From NCBI GenBank assembly GCA_964498075.1, contig CAZCGA010000028.1:1-56387 (forward strand): a DNA stretch of 56,387 bases. Reading direction: 5' to 3'. Shown piece after piece: positions 8,766-16,743 of this stretch; the first letter of the stretch is position 1, and each line of letters opens with the position of its first letter. Source of the DNA: CAZCGA01 sp964498075 (GTDB lineage Bacteria > Desulfobacterota > Binatia > HRBIN30). The notes below the pieces were generated by a model. It made no database searches, had not been told where the DNA came from, and saw only the letters and a program-made list of their open reading frames with translations. The position numbers and the translations under genes are program-made.

Positions 8766-11078
8766 TCATCTGTTGTATCTGCTGAGCGGGCAGGGGCCGG
8801 TGGAGTCCGCGAGAGATCCCTGATCTGCGCACAGGCGACCCCGCGCTCGGTCATGCGGCACGCACACCGTTACCGTGCCCGTGCACTGCGCTGCGTGCCC
8901 GTCGTCGGCCTCGAAGCTGACATGGTACACGCGCCCGTCGGAGCGCGCGGCGCGCTCGGCGCGCAGCGCGACCGTGGGACCACCGATGCCACCGGCATCC
9001 GGGCACTTGTTGCCCGAACCGAGCCCGACCAACGGCTCGTCTTGCGTGACACCGGTGATCGTAACTTGGACCGCGTCACCGTCCGGATCGCTGACCACGA
9101 CTCCCACGTCTTTGAGGCGGTGATTGGGCGGCCAGAGGTCACTGCGAGTGGCGACGGCACGGTCGCATTGCGGCGCGTGGTTGAATCCCAAAGCGTGCCG
9201 GCTGAAGTGTCGGACGTCATTGACCTCGAGCACGTCGTCGTCTGGCCGGCAGGTTGCCTCCGCACAGAAGGTTGCGTCGACGCACGCGTTCGTCAGGGCC
9301 GCATCCCGCGGGCAGTCGGGAGTCCCTACTGTCGCATTCTGGCCGCACCCGGCAGTGGCTTGCTTCCCTTCGGCGAACAGAACCAACTGCCCTTCGGGGA
9401 AGGGGCTCCCGGAGGGTACGTCGACTTGGCAACCGCTCGGATCTCCCGCTGCAGGGCTCCAGTGGTAGCTGATGCTTACGCCGCTGCGGGGGGCAAACGT
9501 CTGGCCATCGGGTCGGAGCTCTGTACACGAAACGAGGCGTCCAGCATTCGCTCCGAACCCGAATGACTGCGCGCAGTCCGCGGTGGGCACGGCCGCCACG
9601 GTCACGTTCGTGGCGGTCGGGAGCGCACGATCGCCATCGCCAATAGGGATGCGCACTTCGGCGTCCGGCGTCGACAGCACACACGTCGGCTCCGGCGTAA
9701 GCTCGAGCCGACCTCCTTCGCAAGCGGCCCTAGAACCCCCCACCAGTGCTTCGGTTGACTTCCCGGCATCGCACCCCGCAATCGGCGTGTGCTGGCAGCT
9801 CCGCCTCGCGTCGCAGGTGTCCTGAGTACACGGATCGCCGTCGCCGCATTGGCGGCGACAGAAGGTTGAACAGCAGGAGGAGGGTGCGGCACCATTCAGC
9901 GTGCCGTCGTCACAGTCCTCGCCCAGCTCCACCCTGCCGTTGCCACAGATCGACAGGATCGCTGGCCTGGGAACAAAGTTGATTTGATCGACCACGGTTG
10001 CCGCAATCTGCCCGGCCTCATTGATTCCATGGGCGTCGATGACCGGGTCGGACCCCGGGGGCAAGAGCGTGTTGAGGTTCAACATACCGGTTCCGTCCCA
10101 GACGAATCCGATCAGACTAGTGACGGGTGCGTTGCCTCCGGGGTGCAACAGGCCAACTACCCACCCGCTCGAGTTCACACCTGAAGCCAGCGCGAACGGG
10201 TGCGACGCGACAGGGGAAGCCGCGAGGCTACAGGAGCTAACACCGCCGCCCCCCTGGCCGAGGGTGGCGACGTCGACACGCGCGAGCATCGCATCGCTGT
10301 GGGTCGGAAACTGCAACGTGCCGGCGACCAGGAGCTCCGTAGCGGCCAGGCCGGTGGATAGCGGGGGCTGGCCGGCGATCCTCCCGGTGAGAAGCCCCAA
10401 CCGGTCCAAATAGTGTGGACAGGAGTTGAACGGACTATTATTGATACGGCCCGCACGCAGATTCGTGACCGAACCGGGATCCGCGACGACGAACGTATTC
10501 GCCGTGTCCGCGAAAATCCCTGTGAGAATGGCACGCAACCCGATCGGGAAATCTAGGCTAACGTCTTGAAGCCCAATGGTGGGGCCGTGCCACATCGCCC
10601 CGTGCGGCGGATCACCCAGCCATCCAACAACCCGACCAAGCAAATCGATATCGGTTCCGGCCGACGTATTGCCTTGCGACAAATCACTGATGGCAAACGG
10701 ACCGGATGGGCTCGTGCGCGTCCAGCGGACCATGTGCGACTTCCCGTCCGCCGCCTGCGAGGCGCCAGCGATCTCGTCGAACTCGTTGACGGCTTCCGCA
10801 CGCTCGGCCTTCATGGCGGTCGGCGTACTCAGCCGCGGCAGCTCGCGTGGCGGCCGCAATCCGTCGAAGATGAAGCCGTGGTCGTTGCAGGTACCAACTA
10901 CACGTCCTGTGTCGCTGATATCCATGGCGAAACATCCAACCCGGTCACTGGGTGTATTGCCGAGCACGTACAGGGTGTAGGTGAGAGCCGTCGCAGTGCG
11001 CTCGGCGCACGGAAGCGGCAGCGACAGCAGCAGCATAACGGCAGCGGTGCGAAACGGTGATGATGCGGTGCATTTCAT
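8766..11078 (-). CDS. Secreted HAF-repeat and Cys-rich protein
   Basis: 770 residues from ATG 11078, chosen for its GGAGG ribosome-binding site and signal peptide (FRTAAVMLLLSLPLPCAERTATA); the longer frame from 11171 runs through the remains of the upstream gene. Residues ~40-390 have HAF-like repeats (MDISDTGRVVGTC, GINEAGQIAATVVD), then a Cys-rich repeat (CGNGRVELGEDCDDG), then the shared domain ending RHFSRHALGFNH. The tail carries a WPPNHRLKDVGVVVSDPDGD segment typical of Ig-like extracellular domains that follow a PPNH motif. It lacks the DHFxCYK repeats of its two downstream relatives. Probably exported, function unknown. The 188-bp space to the next gene shows no feature. Confidence 0.85.
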   Translation of the reverse strand: MKCTASSPFRTAAVMLLLSLPLPCAERTATALTYTLYVLGNTPSDRVGCFAMDISDTGRVVGTCNDHGFIFDGLRPPRELPRLSTPTAMKAERAEAVNEFDEIAGASQAADGKSHMVRWTRTSPSGPFAISDLSQGNTSAGTDIDLLGRVVGWLGDPPHGAMWHGPTIGLQDVSLDFPIGLRAILTGIFADTANTFVVADPGSVTNLRAGRINNSPFNSCPHYLDRLGLLTGRIAGQPPLSTGLAATELLVAGTLQFPTHSDAMLARVDVATLGQGGGGVSSCSLAASPVASHPFALASGVNSSGWVVGLLHPGGNAPVTSLIGFVWDGTGMLNLNTLLPPGSDPVIDAHGINEAGQIAATVVDQINFVPRPAILSICGNGRVELGEDCDDGTLNGAAPSSCCSTFCRRQCGDGDPCTQDTCDARRSCQHTPIAGCDAGKSTEALVGGSRAACEGGRLELTPEPTCVLSTPDAEVRIPIGDGDRALPTATNVTVAAVPTADCAQSFGFGANAGRLVSCTELRPDGQTFAPRSGVSISYHWSPAAGDPSGCQVDVPSGSPFPEGQLVLFAEGKQATAGCGQNATVGTPDCPRDAALTNACVDATFCAEATCRPDDDVLEVNDVRHFSRHALGFNHAPQCDRAVATRSDLWPPNHRLKDVGVVVSDPDGDAVQVTITGVTQDEPLVGLGSGNKCPDAGGIGGPTVALRAERAARSDGRVYHVSFEADDGHAAQCTGTVTVCVPHDRARGRLCADQGSLADSTGPCPLSRYNR

Positions 11079-11620
11079 CGTGATACCTCCAATCCAAGTT
11101 GTCGCCTGCGCTCCGCGCCGATTTCCTGCGAAACTGTGTGTGCCAGCCGTGCCGCCCGCCGGGATTGCCACGCTGGCGATGTCGGCCAGCCCGCGCAGGT
11201 GCTGGCGCTGGCGTGCCGTGAACCCATGCGGTGGCGCACGCCGACTGCCAGCGCGCCCACGACTCCCGCCGGTGTGGTGACCGGGACAACCAGGATCCGG
11301 TAACCGGCCGCGTCAACCGCGCGGAGCGACGTACCGAGCCAGTCGAATTCCAATGCCGTGAGCTTGCGCCAGACGCGAGTGGCGGACCGGCCGTGAGCCC
11401 GCACCACGATCGGTGTTGCGTCCGTGGACGAGATCCGCATGAGCAACACGGTCAATGCGCCACATGCCTCGCGTGCCGCACGGATCACATACGCAAGCGG
11501 GTCGGTTCGCCCGTCGCTCCCGGCAAGCTGCGCCACGGCGCGGCGATAGTCCGGGCGTGTGTCCTGCGCATCGAGCGGCTTCGCACGGCGCCCTCCCCCA
11601 GTTCTAGGCGTTCCTCTCAT
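11075..11620 (-). pseudogene. Frameshifted GAF-HTH regulator remnant
   Basis: Starts MRGTP at 11620, overlapping the stop of the upstream gene as ATGA. The first ~125 residues (RRAKPLDAQ, RILVVPVTTPAGVVGALAVGVR) match the intact LuxR-type paralogue at 12588-13292. One G is missing near 11232 (GTGGCGCACG here, GTGGGCGCACG in the paralogue). After it the frame changes to unrelated residues and stops at 11075; the HTH coding sequence is absent altogether. Residual GAF-end codons (HLRGLADIASVAI in the other frame) continue to about 11170. The remnant overlaps the start of the next gene by 4 bp. A stand-alone GAF protein cannot be excluded. Confidence 0.7.
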
Positions 11621-12051
11621 GTGGCCCACGCGACCGGCTGCGCCGGATCGATGCGGTAGACGCATTGGAAACCGGTCTTGACGGTGAGGGTGAAGTGGTA
11701 GCCCAGGCGGGGGTCGTGTTCCTGAATCTTGCGGACGGCGCTCTTGATCCGCTTGGTCACTGCCAAACGAGCGCGCTCGTCGGAGAGTAGTTTGTGGTTT
11801 GTGGTTTCTGGTCTCTGGTTGTCGACCCCCGGCCCCTCAACCAACGCCTGCACCAGCTCGCGCGCGGCAAACGGTTCGCCCGGATGGCTGATCAAACAGG
11901 CCAGGTAGCGCAGTCCCTTGGTGTCGCGCAGCCGCAAGACAACGCCGTCATAGACGATGGTCCAATACTCGCCCTCGCGTCGGAAGAGGTTTTCCTGCGG
12001 CCGCCGCTCCATTGTGAGCGGGAGGGCTCGTATCGATTGCCTGGAGTGCAT
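11617..12051 (-). CDS. Standalone copy of the AAA-regulator C-terminal module
   Basis: 144 residues. LFRREGEYWTIVYDG, VLRLRDTKGLRYLACLISHP and ERARLAVTKRIKSAVRKI match the C-termini of the two large AAA regulators at 17681-21142 and 22360-25944, including the terminal Val-Ala-Trp. Those proteins carry a ~70-residue coiled-coil insert between the two halves; here it is replaced by a short hinge (PGVDNQRPETTNHK). The fold looks like a winged-helix or other nucleic-acid-binding output domain, but that is inference. The ATG at 12051 sits just after the conserved leader CTTCTCT and the palindrome at 12084-12115. The equivalent ATG is kept in the paralogous locus, which favours it over ATG 12012. 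The stop overlaps the next ATG by ATGA. Confidence 0.7.
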   Translation of the reverse strand: MHSRQSIRALPLTMERRPQENLFRREGEYWTIVYDGVVLRLRDTKGLRYLACLISHPGEPFAARELVQALVEGPGVDNQRPETTNHKLLSDERARLAVTKRIKSAVRKIQEHDPRLGYHFTLTVKTGFQCVYRIDPAQPVAWAT

Positions 12052-12083
12052 CGCTTCTACCTAGAGAAGCGTGACAAAGCGCG

Positions 12084-12115
12084 GCACGATGTACCGCGAT
12101 CGCGGTACATCGTGC
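12084..12115. promoter_or_regulatory. Perfect 32-bp palindrome, probable operator
   Basis: The core TGTACCGCGATCGCGGTACA (12090-12109) is extended by GCACGA on the left and its complement on the right, giving a perfect palindrome. The same 20-bp core and the adjacent AGAGAAGCGTGACAAA block occur upstream of the paralogous regulator at 13354-13373. Its position before two related regulatory operons suggests an autoregulatory dimer site. Confidence 0.65.
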
Positions 12116-12587
12116 TTCCGCCGGGCGCGTCCAACCGCAGGCCCGAGGGTGCGTGGCCCGCAACCCTTCCCGCGAGAACAATCGCTGTGACGAAAGGCGA
12201 ATGCCGCATAGCTTAGCTAACCTCGAAGTGACAGGTTTCCTTGCCTCGGTTGCGTTCGACTCGGCGCCTTCAGCGCGTGAGCGACCGTTTGCATTCGCAT
12301 GGCTGGGCTGGTGCCCCAAGCGTACGCTGTTTCGATCACTCGAGCCCCCCTCGTTTGCATCTGGTTCTCCCATGTCCCGGCTACGTCGCGAAAGTCCGTG
12401 TTTTCCCGGACATGATGCGACCCCTGGCGCCCGCTCCGCACCGCAGCAGGTGCGTCCTTAGGCTCAGCATGAGCGGTTCCCCTCCCCGTGTTTCCTACTC
12501 TTTTCCGCTCACCCTGAGCTCGTCGAAGGGTCTCCGAAGCCTTTTTCAGCAGCCTGCTACAGGAGGGCAGTGGTCGCGCACCGGCGC
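12116..12587. other. Intergenic stretch with a dispersed palindromic repeat (12456-12529)
   Basis: No gene is supported here; the open frames are shadows. Arms at 12456-12476 and 12505-12529 pair around GCTCAGCATGAGCGG and CCGCTCACCCTGAGC, with a 28-nt A-poor loop. Elements ending CCCTGAGCxCGTCGAAGGG are widespread intergenic palindromes in bacteria. This one may also end transcription of the regulator at 12588. Confidence 0.5.
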
Positions 12588-13292
12588 TCATGCCCTTCCC
12601 GCCCGCACCAGTTGCGCCAGCAAGGCGTGCAGACGCGGTTGGCGCTCGCGCTGCTTGAGGCGCTGCAGGTAGGTTTCGACGGTGCGAGGGCTGATATCGA
12701 GGCGGGCGGCGGCTTCCTTCACCGAGGCTCCAGCCAGAAGCAGCGTCACCACCTCGCGTTCGCGCCGGTTCAGCGGCCGCGGTCCGTGCTCCAGTGCCGG
12801 CGCCGGGTCCAACGCTGGCGGTCGCACGGCGGCGAGTTGCAGCGCCACGCTGGCGATGTCGGCCAGGCCGCGTAGGTGCTGGCGTTGCTGTGCCGAGAAC
12901 CCATGCGGTGGGCGCACGCCGACCGCCAGCGCGCCCGCAACCCCCACCGGTGTGGTGACCGGAACAACCAGGATCCGGTAACCGGCCGCGTCGGTCACAC
13001 GGAGCGACGTAGCGAGCCAGTCTGCTCCCAGTGCGGCGAGCTTGCGCCCGACGCGAGTGGCGGATCGGCCGTAAGCCCGCACCACGGCCGGTGTGGCCTG
13101 CGCGGACGAGATCAGCATGAGCACAACGATCAACGCGCCGCATGCCTCGCGTGCCGCGCGGGTCACATACGCAAGCGGGTCGGTTCGCCCGTCGCTCCCG
13201 GCAAGCAGCGCCACGGCGCGGCGATAGTCAGGGCATGCGAGCTGTGCATCGAGCGGTTTTGCACGGCGCCCTGCCCCAGGCGTTCCTCTCAT
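12588..13292 (-). CDS. LuxR-type transcriptional regulator with GAF domain
   Basis: 234 residues from ATG 13292, which overlaps a 9-codon mini-frame by ATGA; the longer frame from 13442 would translate through the operator palindrome. Residues ~20-150 form a GAF-like sensor (DPLAYVTRAAREACGAL, RILVVPVTTPVGVAGALAVGVR). Residues ~170-225 form a LuxR/GerE HTH (LNRREREVVTLLLAGASVKEAAARLDISPRTVETYLQRL). It probably senses a small ligand and binds DNA, plausibly the palindrome at 13354. The paralogue at 11075-11620 is decayed and lacks the HTH. Confidence 0.85.
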   Translation of the reverse strand: MRGTPGAGRRAKPLDAQLACPDYRRAVALLAGSDGRTDPLAYVTRAAREACGALIVVLMLISSAQATPAVVRAYGRSATRVGRKLAALGADWLATSLRVTDAAGYRILVVPVTTPVGVAGALAVGVRPPHGFSAQQRQHLRGLADIASVALQLAAVRPPALDPAPALEHGPRPLNRREREVVTLLLAGASVKEAAARLDISPRTVETYLQRLKQRERQPRLHALLAQLVRAGRA

Positions 13293-13315
13293 GTCGTCCA
13301 CTCCCCGAACTGCAT
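13289..13315 (-). other. Nine-codon mini-frame overlapping the LuxR-type gene
   Basis: ATG at 13315 reads MQFGEWTT and stops at 13289, overlapping the regulator start as ATGA. In the paralogous locus the same leader opens the 144-residue gene at 11617-12051, which ends VAWAT with the same ATGA overlap. The mini-frame therefore looks like that gene with nearly all of its body deleted, keeping start, stop and translational coupling. Confidence 0.5.
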
Positions 13316-13353
13316 GGTCTCTACTCAGAGAAGCGTGACAAAACGCGGCACAG

Positions 13354-13373
13354 TGTACCGCGATCGCGGTACA
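13354..13373. promoter_or_regulatory. Perfect 20-bp palindrome, probable operator
   Basis: TGTACCGCGATCGCGGTACA, identical to the core at 12090-12109. It is followed on the minus strand by the conserved TTGTCACGCTTCTCT block and then by the mini-frame and regulator start about 60 bp away. Confidence 0.65.
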
Positions 13374-13440
13374 TCGAGAGGAAACTGCGGGTCGGGGCCT
13401 GATGGTATCCGGCGGGAAGAGAGGTGGTTGCGTTGCACTC

Positions 13441-13461
13441 AAATTACTCGCAGCGTAATTT
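13441..13461. promoter_or_regulatory. Inverted repeat upstream of AbiEi-like gene
   Basis: AAATTAC (13441-13447) and GTAATTT (13455-13461) are perfect 7-bp arms separated by 7 bp, ending 8 bp before the ATG. AbiEi-type antitoxins are known to repress their own operon through inverted repeats, so this is a good operator candidate. It is also a local AT-rich island. Confidence 0.5.
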
Positions 13462-13469
13462 CAGTGCAG

Positions 13470-14123
13470 ATGCAAACCCTCACTGAGCGCCTCTTCGCGC
13501 TGGCGCCACCCGGCGGACTCTTCGACCAGACGGTGATTCGCAATCTCTTCCCAGAGGCCTCCGCTGGCGCACGCCGGCTGCTGCTGCACCGGGCCGTCGA
13601 CCGGGGCGAGATCCTGCGTCTGACGCGCGGGTTCTATTGCCTCGCCGAACCGTACCGCAAGAATCATCCCCACCCGTTCGCCGTCGCCGCCTTCCTGTGC
13701 TTCCCTTCGCACGTCAGCCTCGAATCGGCGCTCGCTCATCACGCGCTGATCCCCGAGGCGGTCTTTGGAGTGACCAGTGCGACGCTGCGTCGGAGCCGCG
13801 AGTACGACACTCCGCTCGGCCACTTCACCTACGTCCGCATTCCCACCGCCGACCCGAGCGCCGGCGTCAAGGCGGTGCGATTGGATCGCCACTGGTGGGC
13901 CTTCGTGGCGTCACCGCTGCGTGCGATCGCCGATCTCGTCTGTGCACGCCGGCGGATCGCTTGGCGAACCGACGGCGTCGCCTTTCTGACCGACTCGATG
14001 CGCATCGACCGGGAGGACCTGCGCAGCCTACCCCTGGATGACTTCGAGGAGATCTGCACGAGCTTCCGCAACCCGCGTGTGCAGACCTATCTGACGGGGT
14101 TGCGGGAGGCGCTGCGCCGATGA
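13470..14123 (+). CDS. AbiEi-like antitoxin/transcriptional regulator
   Basis: 217 residues from ATG 13470. The N-terminal winged-helix-like segment (FDQTVIRNLFPEASAGARRLLLHRAVDRGEI followed by LTRGFYCLAE) is typical of AbiEi-family antitoxins. A longer body follows (VSLESALAHHALIPE, RAIADLVCARR). It overlaps the downstream nucleotidyltransferase by 4 bp (ATGA), the usual arrangement of type IV AbiE systems, in which AbiEi represses the operon and counters the AbiEii toxin. The long upstream extension of the frame to 12876 is antisense to the LuxR-type gene and was rejected. Confidence 0.8.
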   Translation: MQTLTERLFALAPPGGLFDQTVIRNLFPEASAGARRLLLHRAVDRGEILRLTRGFYCLAEPYRKNHPHPFAVAAFLCFPSHVSLESALAHHALIPEAVFGVTSATLRRSREYDTPLGHFTYVRIPTADPSAGVKAVRLDRHWWAFVASPLRAIADLVCARRRIAWRTDGVAFLTDSMRIDREDLRSLPLDDFEEICTSFRNPRVQTYLTGLREALRR

Positions 14124-14986
14124 TCGAGGGTCTCATCGAGGCGCGCGTCCGCGAGCTGCAGCCGGCCAACGCCGTCGAGCAGGAGAATGCCGTTCAAGAA
14201 GTGATGCAGGCGTTCGTGCTCGCCAGCCTGGCGCGCGGCGGCTTCTTCTCCCACGCCGCATTCCAGGGTGGCACCTGCCTGCGCATGCTGTATGGGATGA
14301 GCCGCTTCTCGGAGGATCTCGACTTTCTGCTGCGCAAGGCGGACGCGCGTTTTCGCTGGCAGCCCTACTTGAGCGCGGTGCAAGCGGACTGCGCCCAGCA
14401 GAGCATCCACTTCGAGGTACAGGACCGCTCGCGCGCCGGCGCCGCGGTGCAGGCCGCCTTCCTGAAGACCGACTCGATCGGCAAGGTCCTGGAACTAGAC
14501 CTTCCCTTTTCCCGCCACGCGTCACGGAAGATCAAGATCAAGCTGGAGATCGACACCCACCCACCCGCCGGCTCAGCCTGCGAGACGAAGTACCTGACCT
14601 TCCCAGTGGTCAGCGCCGTCACCACGCAGACGCTGGACTGCGGCTTCGCGACCAAGTCGCACGCGCTGTTGTGCAGGCCTTACGCCAAGGGGCGCGACTG
14701 GTACGACTTCGTCTGGTACGTGCGCCGGCGGACCGGCCTGAGCTACCGGTTGCTGGCCAACGCCTTGCGACAGATCGGACCGTGGGCGGGCCGACGCATC
14801 ACGGTGACGCGCCAGTGGTACCTGGATGCGATGCGCGCCCGCATCAGCCAGATCGACTGGCGGCAGGCGCGCGCCGACGTGGCGCGCTTTGTTCCCGCCC
14901 GCGAGCAGGAAGGGCTGCGCGCCTGGGGCGCCGGCTTCTTCTCGCAACTACTCGAACAGCTCGCGGCGTATCTTCCCGAACGCTGA
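14120..14986 (+). CDS. AbiEii/AbiGii-family nucleotidyltransferase toxin
   Basis: 288 residues, the usual family length. The nucleotidyltransferase signature is intact: FQGGTCLRMLYG, then RFSEDLDFLL with the Asp-x-Asp metal pair. A lysine (VTTQTLDCGFATKSHALLCR) and the KGRDWYDFVWY motif follow, matching the AbiEii conserved motifs. Partner of the AbiEi-like gene just upstream, translationally coupled. Likely a toxin acting in phage defence or plasmid maintenance by nucleotide transfer. Confidence 0.88.
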   Translation: MIEGLIEARVRELQPANAVEQENAVQEVMQAFVLASLARGGFFSHAAFQGGTCLRMLYGMSRFSEDLDFLLRKADARFRWQPYLSAVQADCAQQSIHFEVQDRSRAGAAVQAAFLKTDSIGKVLELDLPFSRHASRKIKIKLEIDTHPPAGSACETKYLTFPVVSAVTTQTLDCGFATKSHALLCRPYAKGRDWYDFVWYVRRRTGLSYRLLANALRQIGPWAGRRITVTRQWYLDAMRARISQIDWRQARADVARFVPAREQEGLRAWGAGFFSQLLEQLAAYLPER

Positions 14987-15084
14987 GCGGCCTGATCGCG
15001 CGGTCCAGACTTGCTGCCGGCGGTGCCGTTGCTGTATGGCACGCGGCAAGACGACTGGAGTATAAGCCCGGAGACGGGGGGCAC

Positions 15085-16743
15085 ATGGCGCACGAACCGC
15101 ACGTGTTCATCATCGGTGGCGGGCTGGCGGGGATGACGGTGGCGAAGGAACTGGCCAAACGTCAGGTGCCGGTCACCGTTCTCGAGAGAAGCAGTCGGCT
15201 GGGTGGCAAGGCGGGAGCCGACCCGGTGGCGGTGAAACTCCAAGACGGCACGACCGAGCCCGCACTCGTTGACCACGGGTACCACGTCTTTCCGGCGTGG
15301 TATCTCAACGTGCGGGCGTTGCTCGGCGAGCTGAAGCTGACCGAGCACTTGATCGATATCGAGTGCTTCCACCATCTCCACCGTCCCACCGCGCAACAGC
15401 GCAACGCCGGGCAACACGGGCGGATCTACAGCTACAGCGGTGCCGCCTCGATCACCGGAATGCTGCGTGGCGTCTTCTCCGGGGAACAACCGTGGCATCA
15501 ATCGATCCTCGCCGCCTACTTCTTCCTGGATTTGATGGGGGCGCGGCTCACTGCCGCTGCATATCTGGACTCCGTCAGCGTCATCGGGTTGCTGCGCTCG
15601 CGCTTCTATCGCAGCGAGGCGGTGGCACGGTTCCACAACGAAAACGTCTTGCAGGCCTCATCCATCCCGGCACACGACCTCTCCGCCATGACGCTGCAAA
15701 ACGTGGCCAAGAGCTTCCTCGCCAAACCCAAGCCCTTCTTCTCCATCCTCGACGGTGATTTGCAGACCACCTTCATCGATCCGTTCGCCCGTTGCTTGCA
15801 ATCGCTCGGCGTCCGAGTCGACTATCATCAGCAGGTTTCGGGGTTCGATATCGAGGGGACCCGTGTATCGCGGCTGCGTCTGGCCTCGAACGATGGGGAA
15901 CACGTTGTCGGCGTCCCACAAGACCTCTTCGTGCTCGCAACACCGCAGGAGGTCACCGCCCGGTTCGTCGATGGGACGGTCTACTCCGCCGAACACGAGG
16001 TGCTTGCGCAGTGCTCACCAGATGAGCTCGACGACGTGAAGCCGTTATCCGGGTTGCACCACTTGGTCTCGGAGCCGATGGCCGCCTTCCACCTGTGGTT
16101 GCAGCCCCAGCTCAAGCATCTCCCGGCGGAGCCGGTGGTGCTGTACGGGTCGCGATTCCGTACCAGCTTCGTCGATATCTCACAGCACTGGGCGGAGTTG
16201 AAGACCCGCGACATGACCGTGCTCAGCGTCATTGCCTCGGATTACAAGCAGCTCAAGCATGTGGATCAAGCGACGCGCGTCAAGCAGGTGGTCGCGGAGA
16301 TCCTCGAGTACCTGCCCGCGGCGAAGGGCTCGTGGATGGCGGTTGACGAGCGCGCACACATCAACGAGCCGCTGTTCCTGAATACGGTCGGCTCGTGGGC
16401 CCACCGGCCGCGAACGCGCACCGTCTTCCCGAACCTGTTCATCGCGGGCGATTACTGTCAGACCGACGCCGACCTCACGTCGATGGAGAGCGCCGTTGGT
16501 TCGGGACTGGCCACGGCTGCGGCGATTCTGACGGCGCTGGGCAAGCCCGCGGCGGGTGTCGGGCCGCAAGTCTTGAAGCGGCTGCCGTGGTGGGTGCTGA
16601 AGCCGTTGAAGTTCACGGCGTTCCCCGTTGTGGCGGTGCTCGGCGGCTATAACCTCCTCGAACGCGAGCGGAAGCTGTGGCGCAAGCACCCTCAACGGGC
16701 GGGGGGTGATAGCGCACAACGGCCTCCGACGACCACATCGTAA
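15085..16743 (+). CDS. FAD-dependent oxidoreductase (phytoene desaturase/amine oxidase-like)
   Basis: 552 residues from ATG 15085. The N-terminus is a Rossmann FAD site (HVFIIGGGLAGMTVAKELAKRQ and an ERSSRLGGKAG second motif). The C-terminal FAD motif is also present (LFIAGDYCQTDADLTSMESAVGSG). This is the fold of phytoene desaturases, hydroxysqualene dehydroxylases and flavin amine oxidases; substrate not identifiable. The frame open from 14671 overlaps the AbiEii gene and was rejected. The last ~130 bp overlap the convergent gene at 16613-17677. Confidence 0.8.
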   Translation: MAHEPHVFIIGGGLAGMTVAKELAKRQVPVTVLERSSRLGGKAGADPVAVKLQDGTTEPALVDHGYHVFPAWYLNVRALLGELKLTEHLIDIECFHHLHRPTAQQRNAGQHGRIYSYSGAASITGMLRGVFSGEQPWHQSILAAYFFLDLMGARLTAAAYLDSVSVIGLLRSRFYRSEAVARFHNENVLQASSIPAHDLSAMTLQNVAKSFLAKPKPFFSILDGDLQTTFIDPFARCLQSLGVRVDYHQQVSGFDIEGTRVSRLRLASNDGEHVVGVPQDLFVLATPQEVTARFVDGTVYSAEHEVLAQCSPDELDDVKPLSGLHHLVSEPMAAFHLWLQPQLKHLPAEPVVLYGSRFRTSFVDISQHWAELKTRDMTVLSVIASDYKQLKHVDQATRVKQVVAEILEYLPAAKGSWMAVDERAHINEPLFLNTVGSWAHRPRTRTVFPNLFIAGDYCQTDADLTSMESAVGSGLATAAAILTALGKPAAGVGPQVLKRLPWWVLKPLKFTAFPVVAVLGGYNLLERERKLWRKHPQRAGGDSAQRPPTTTS

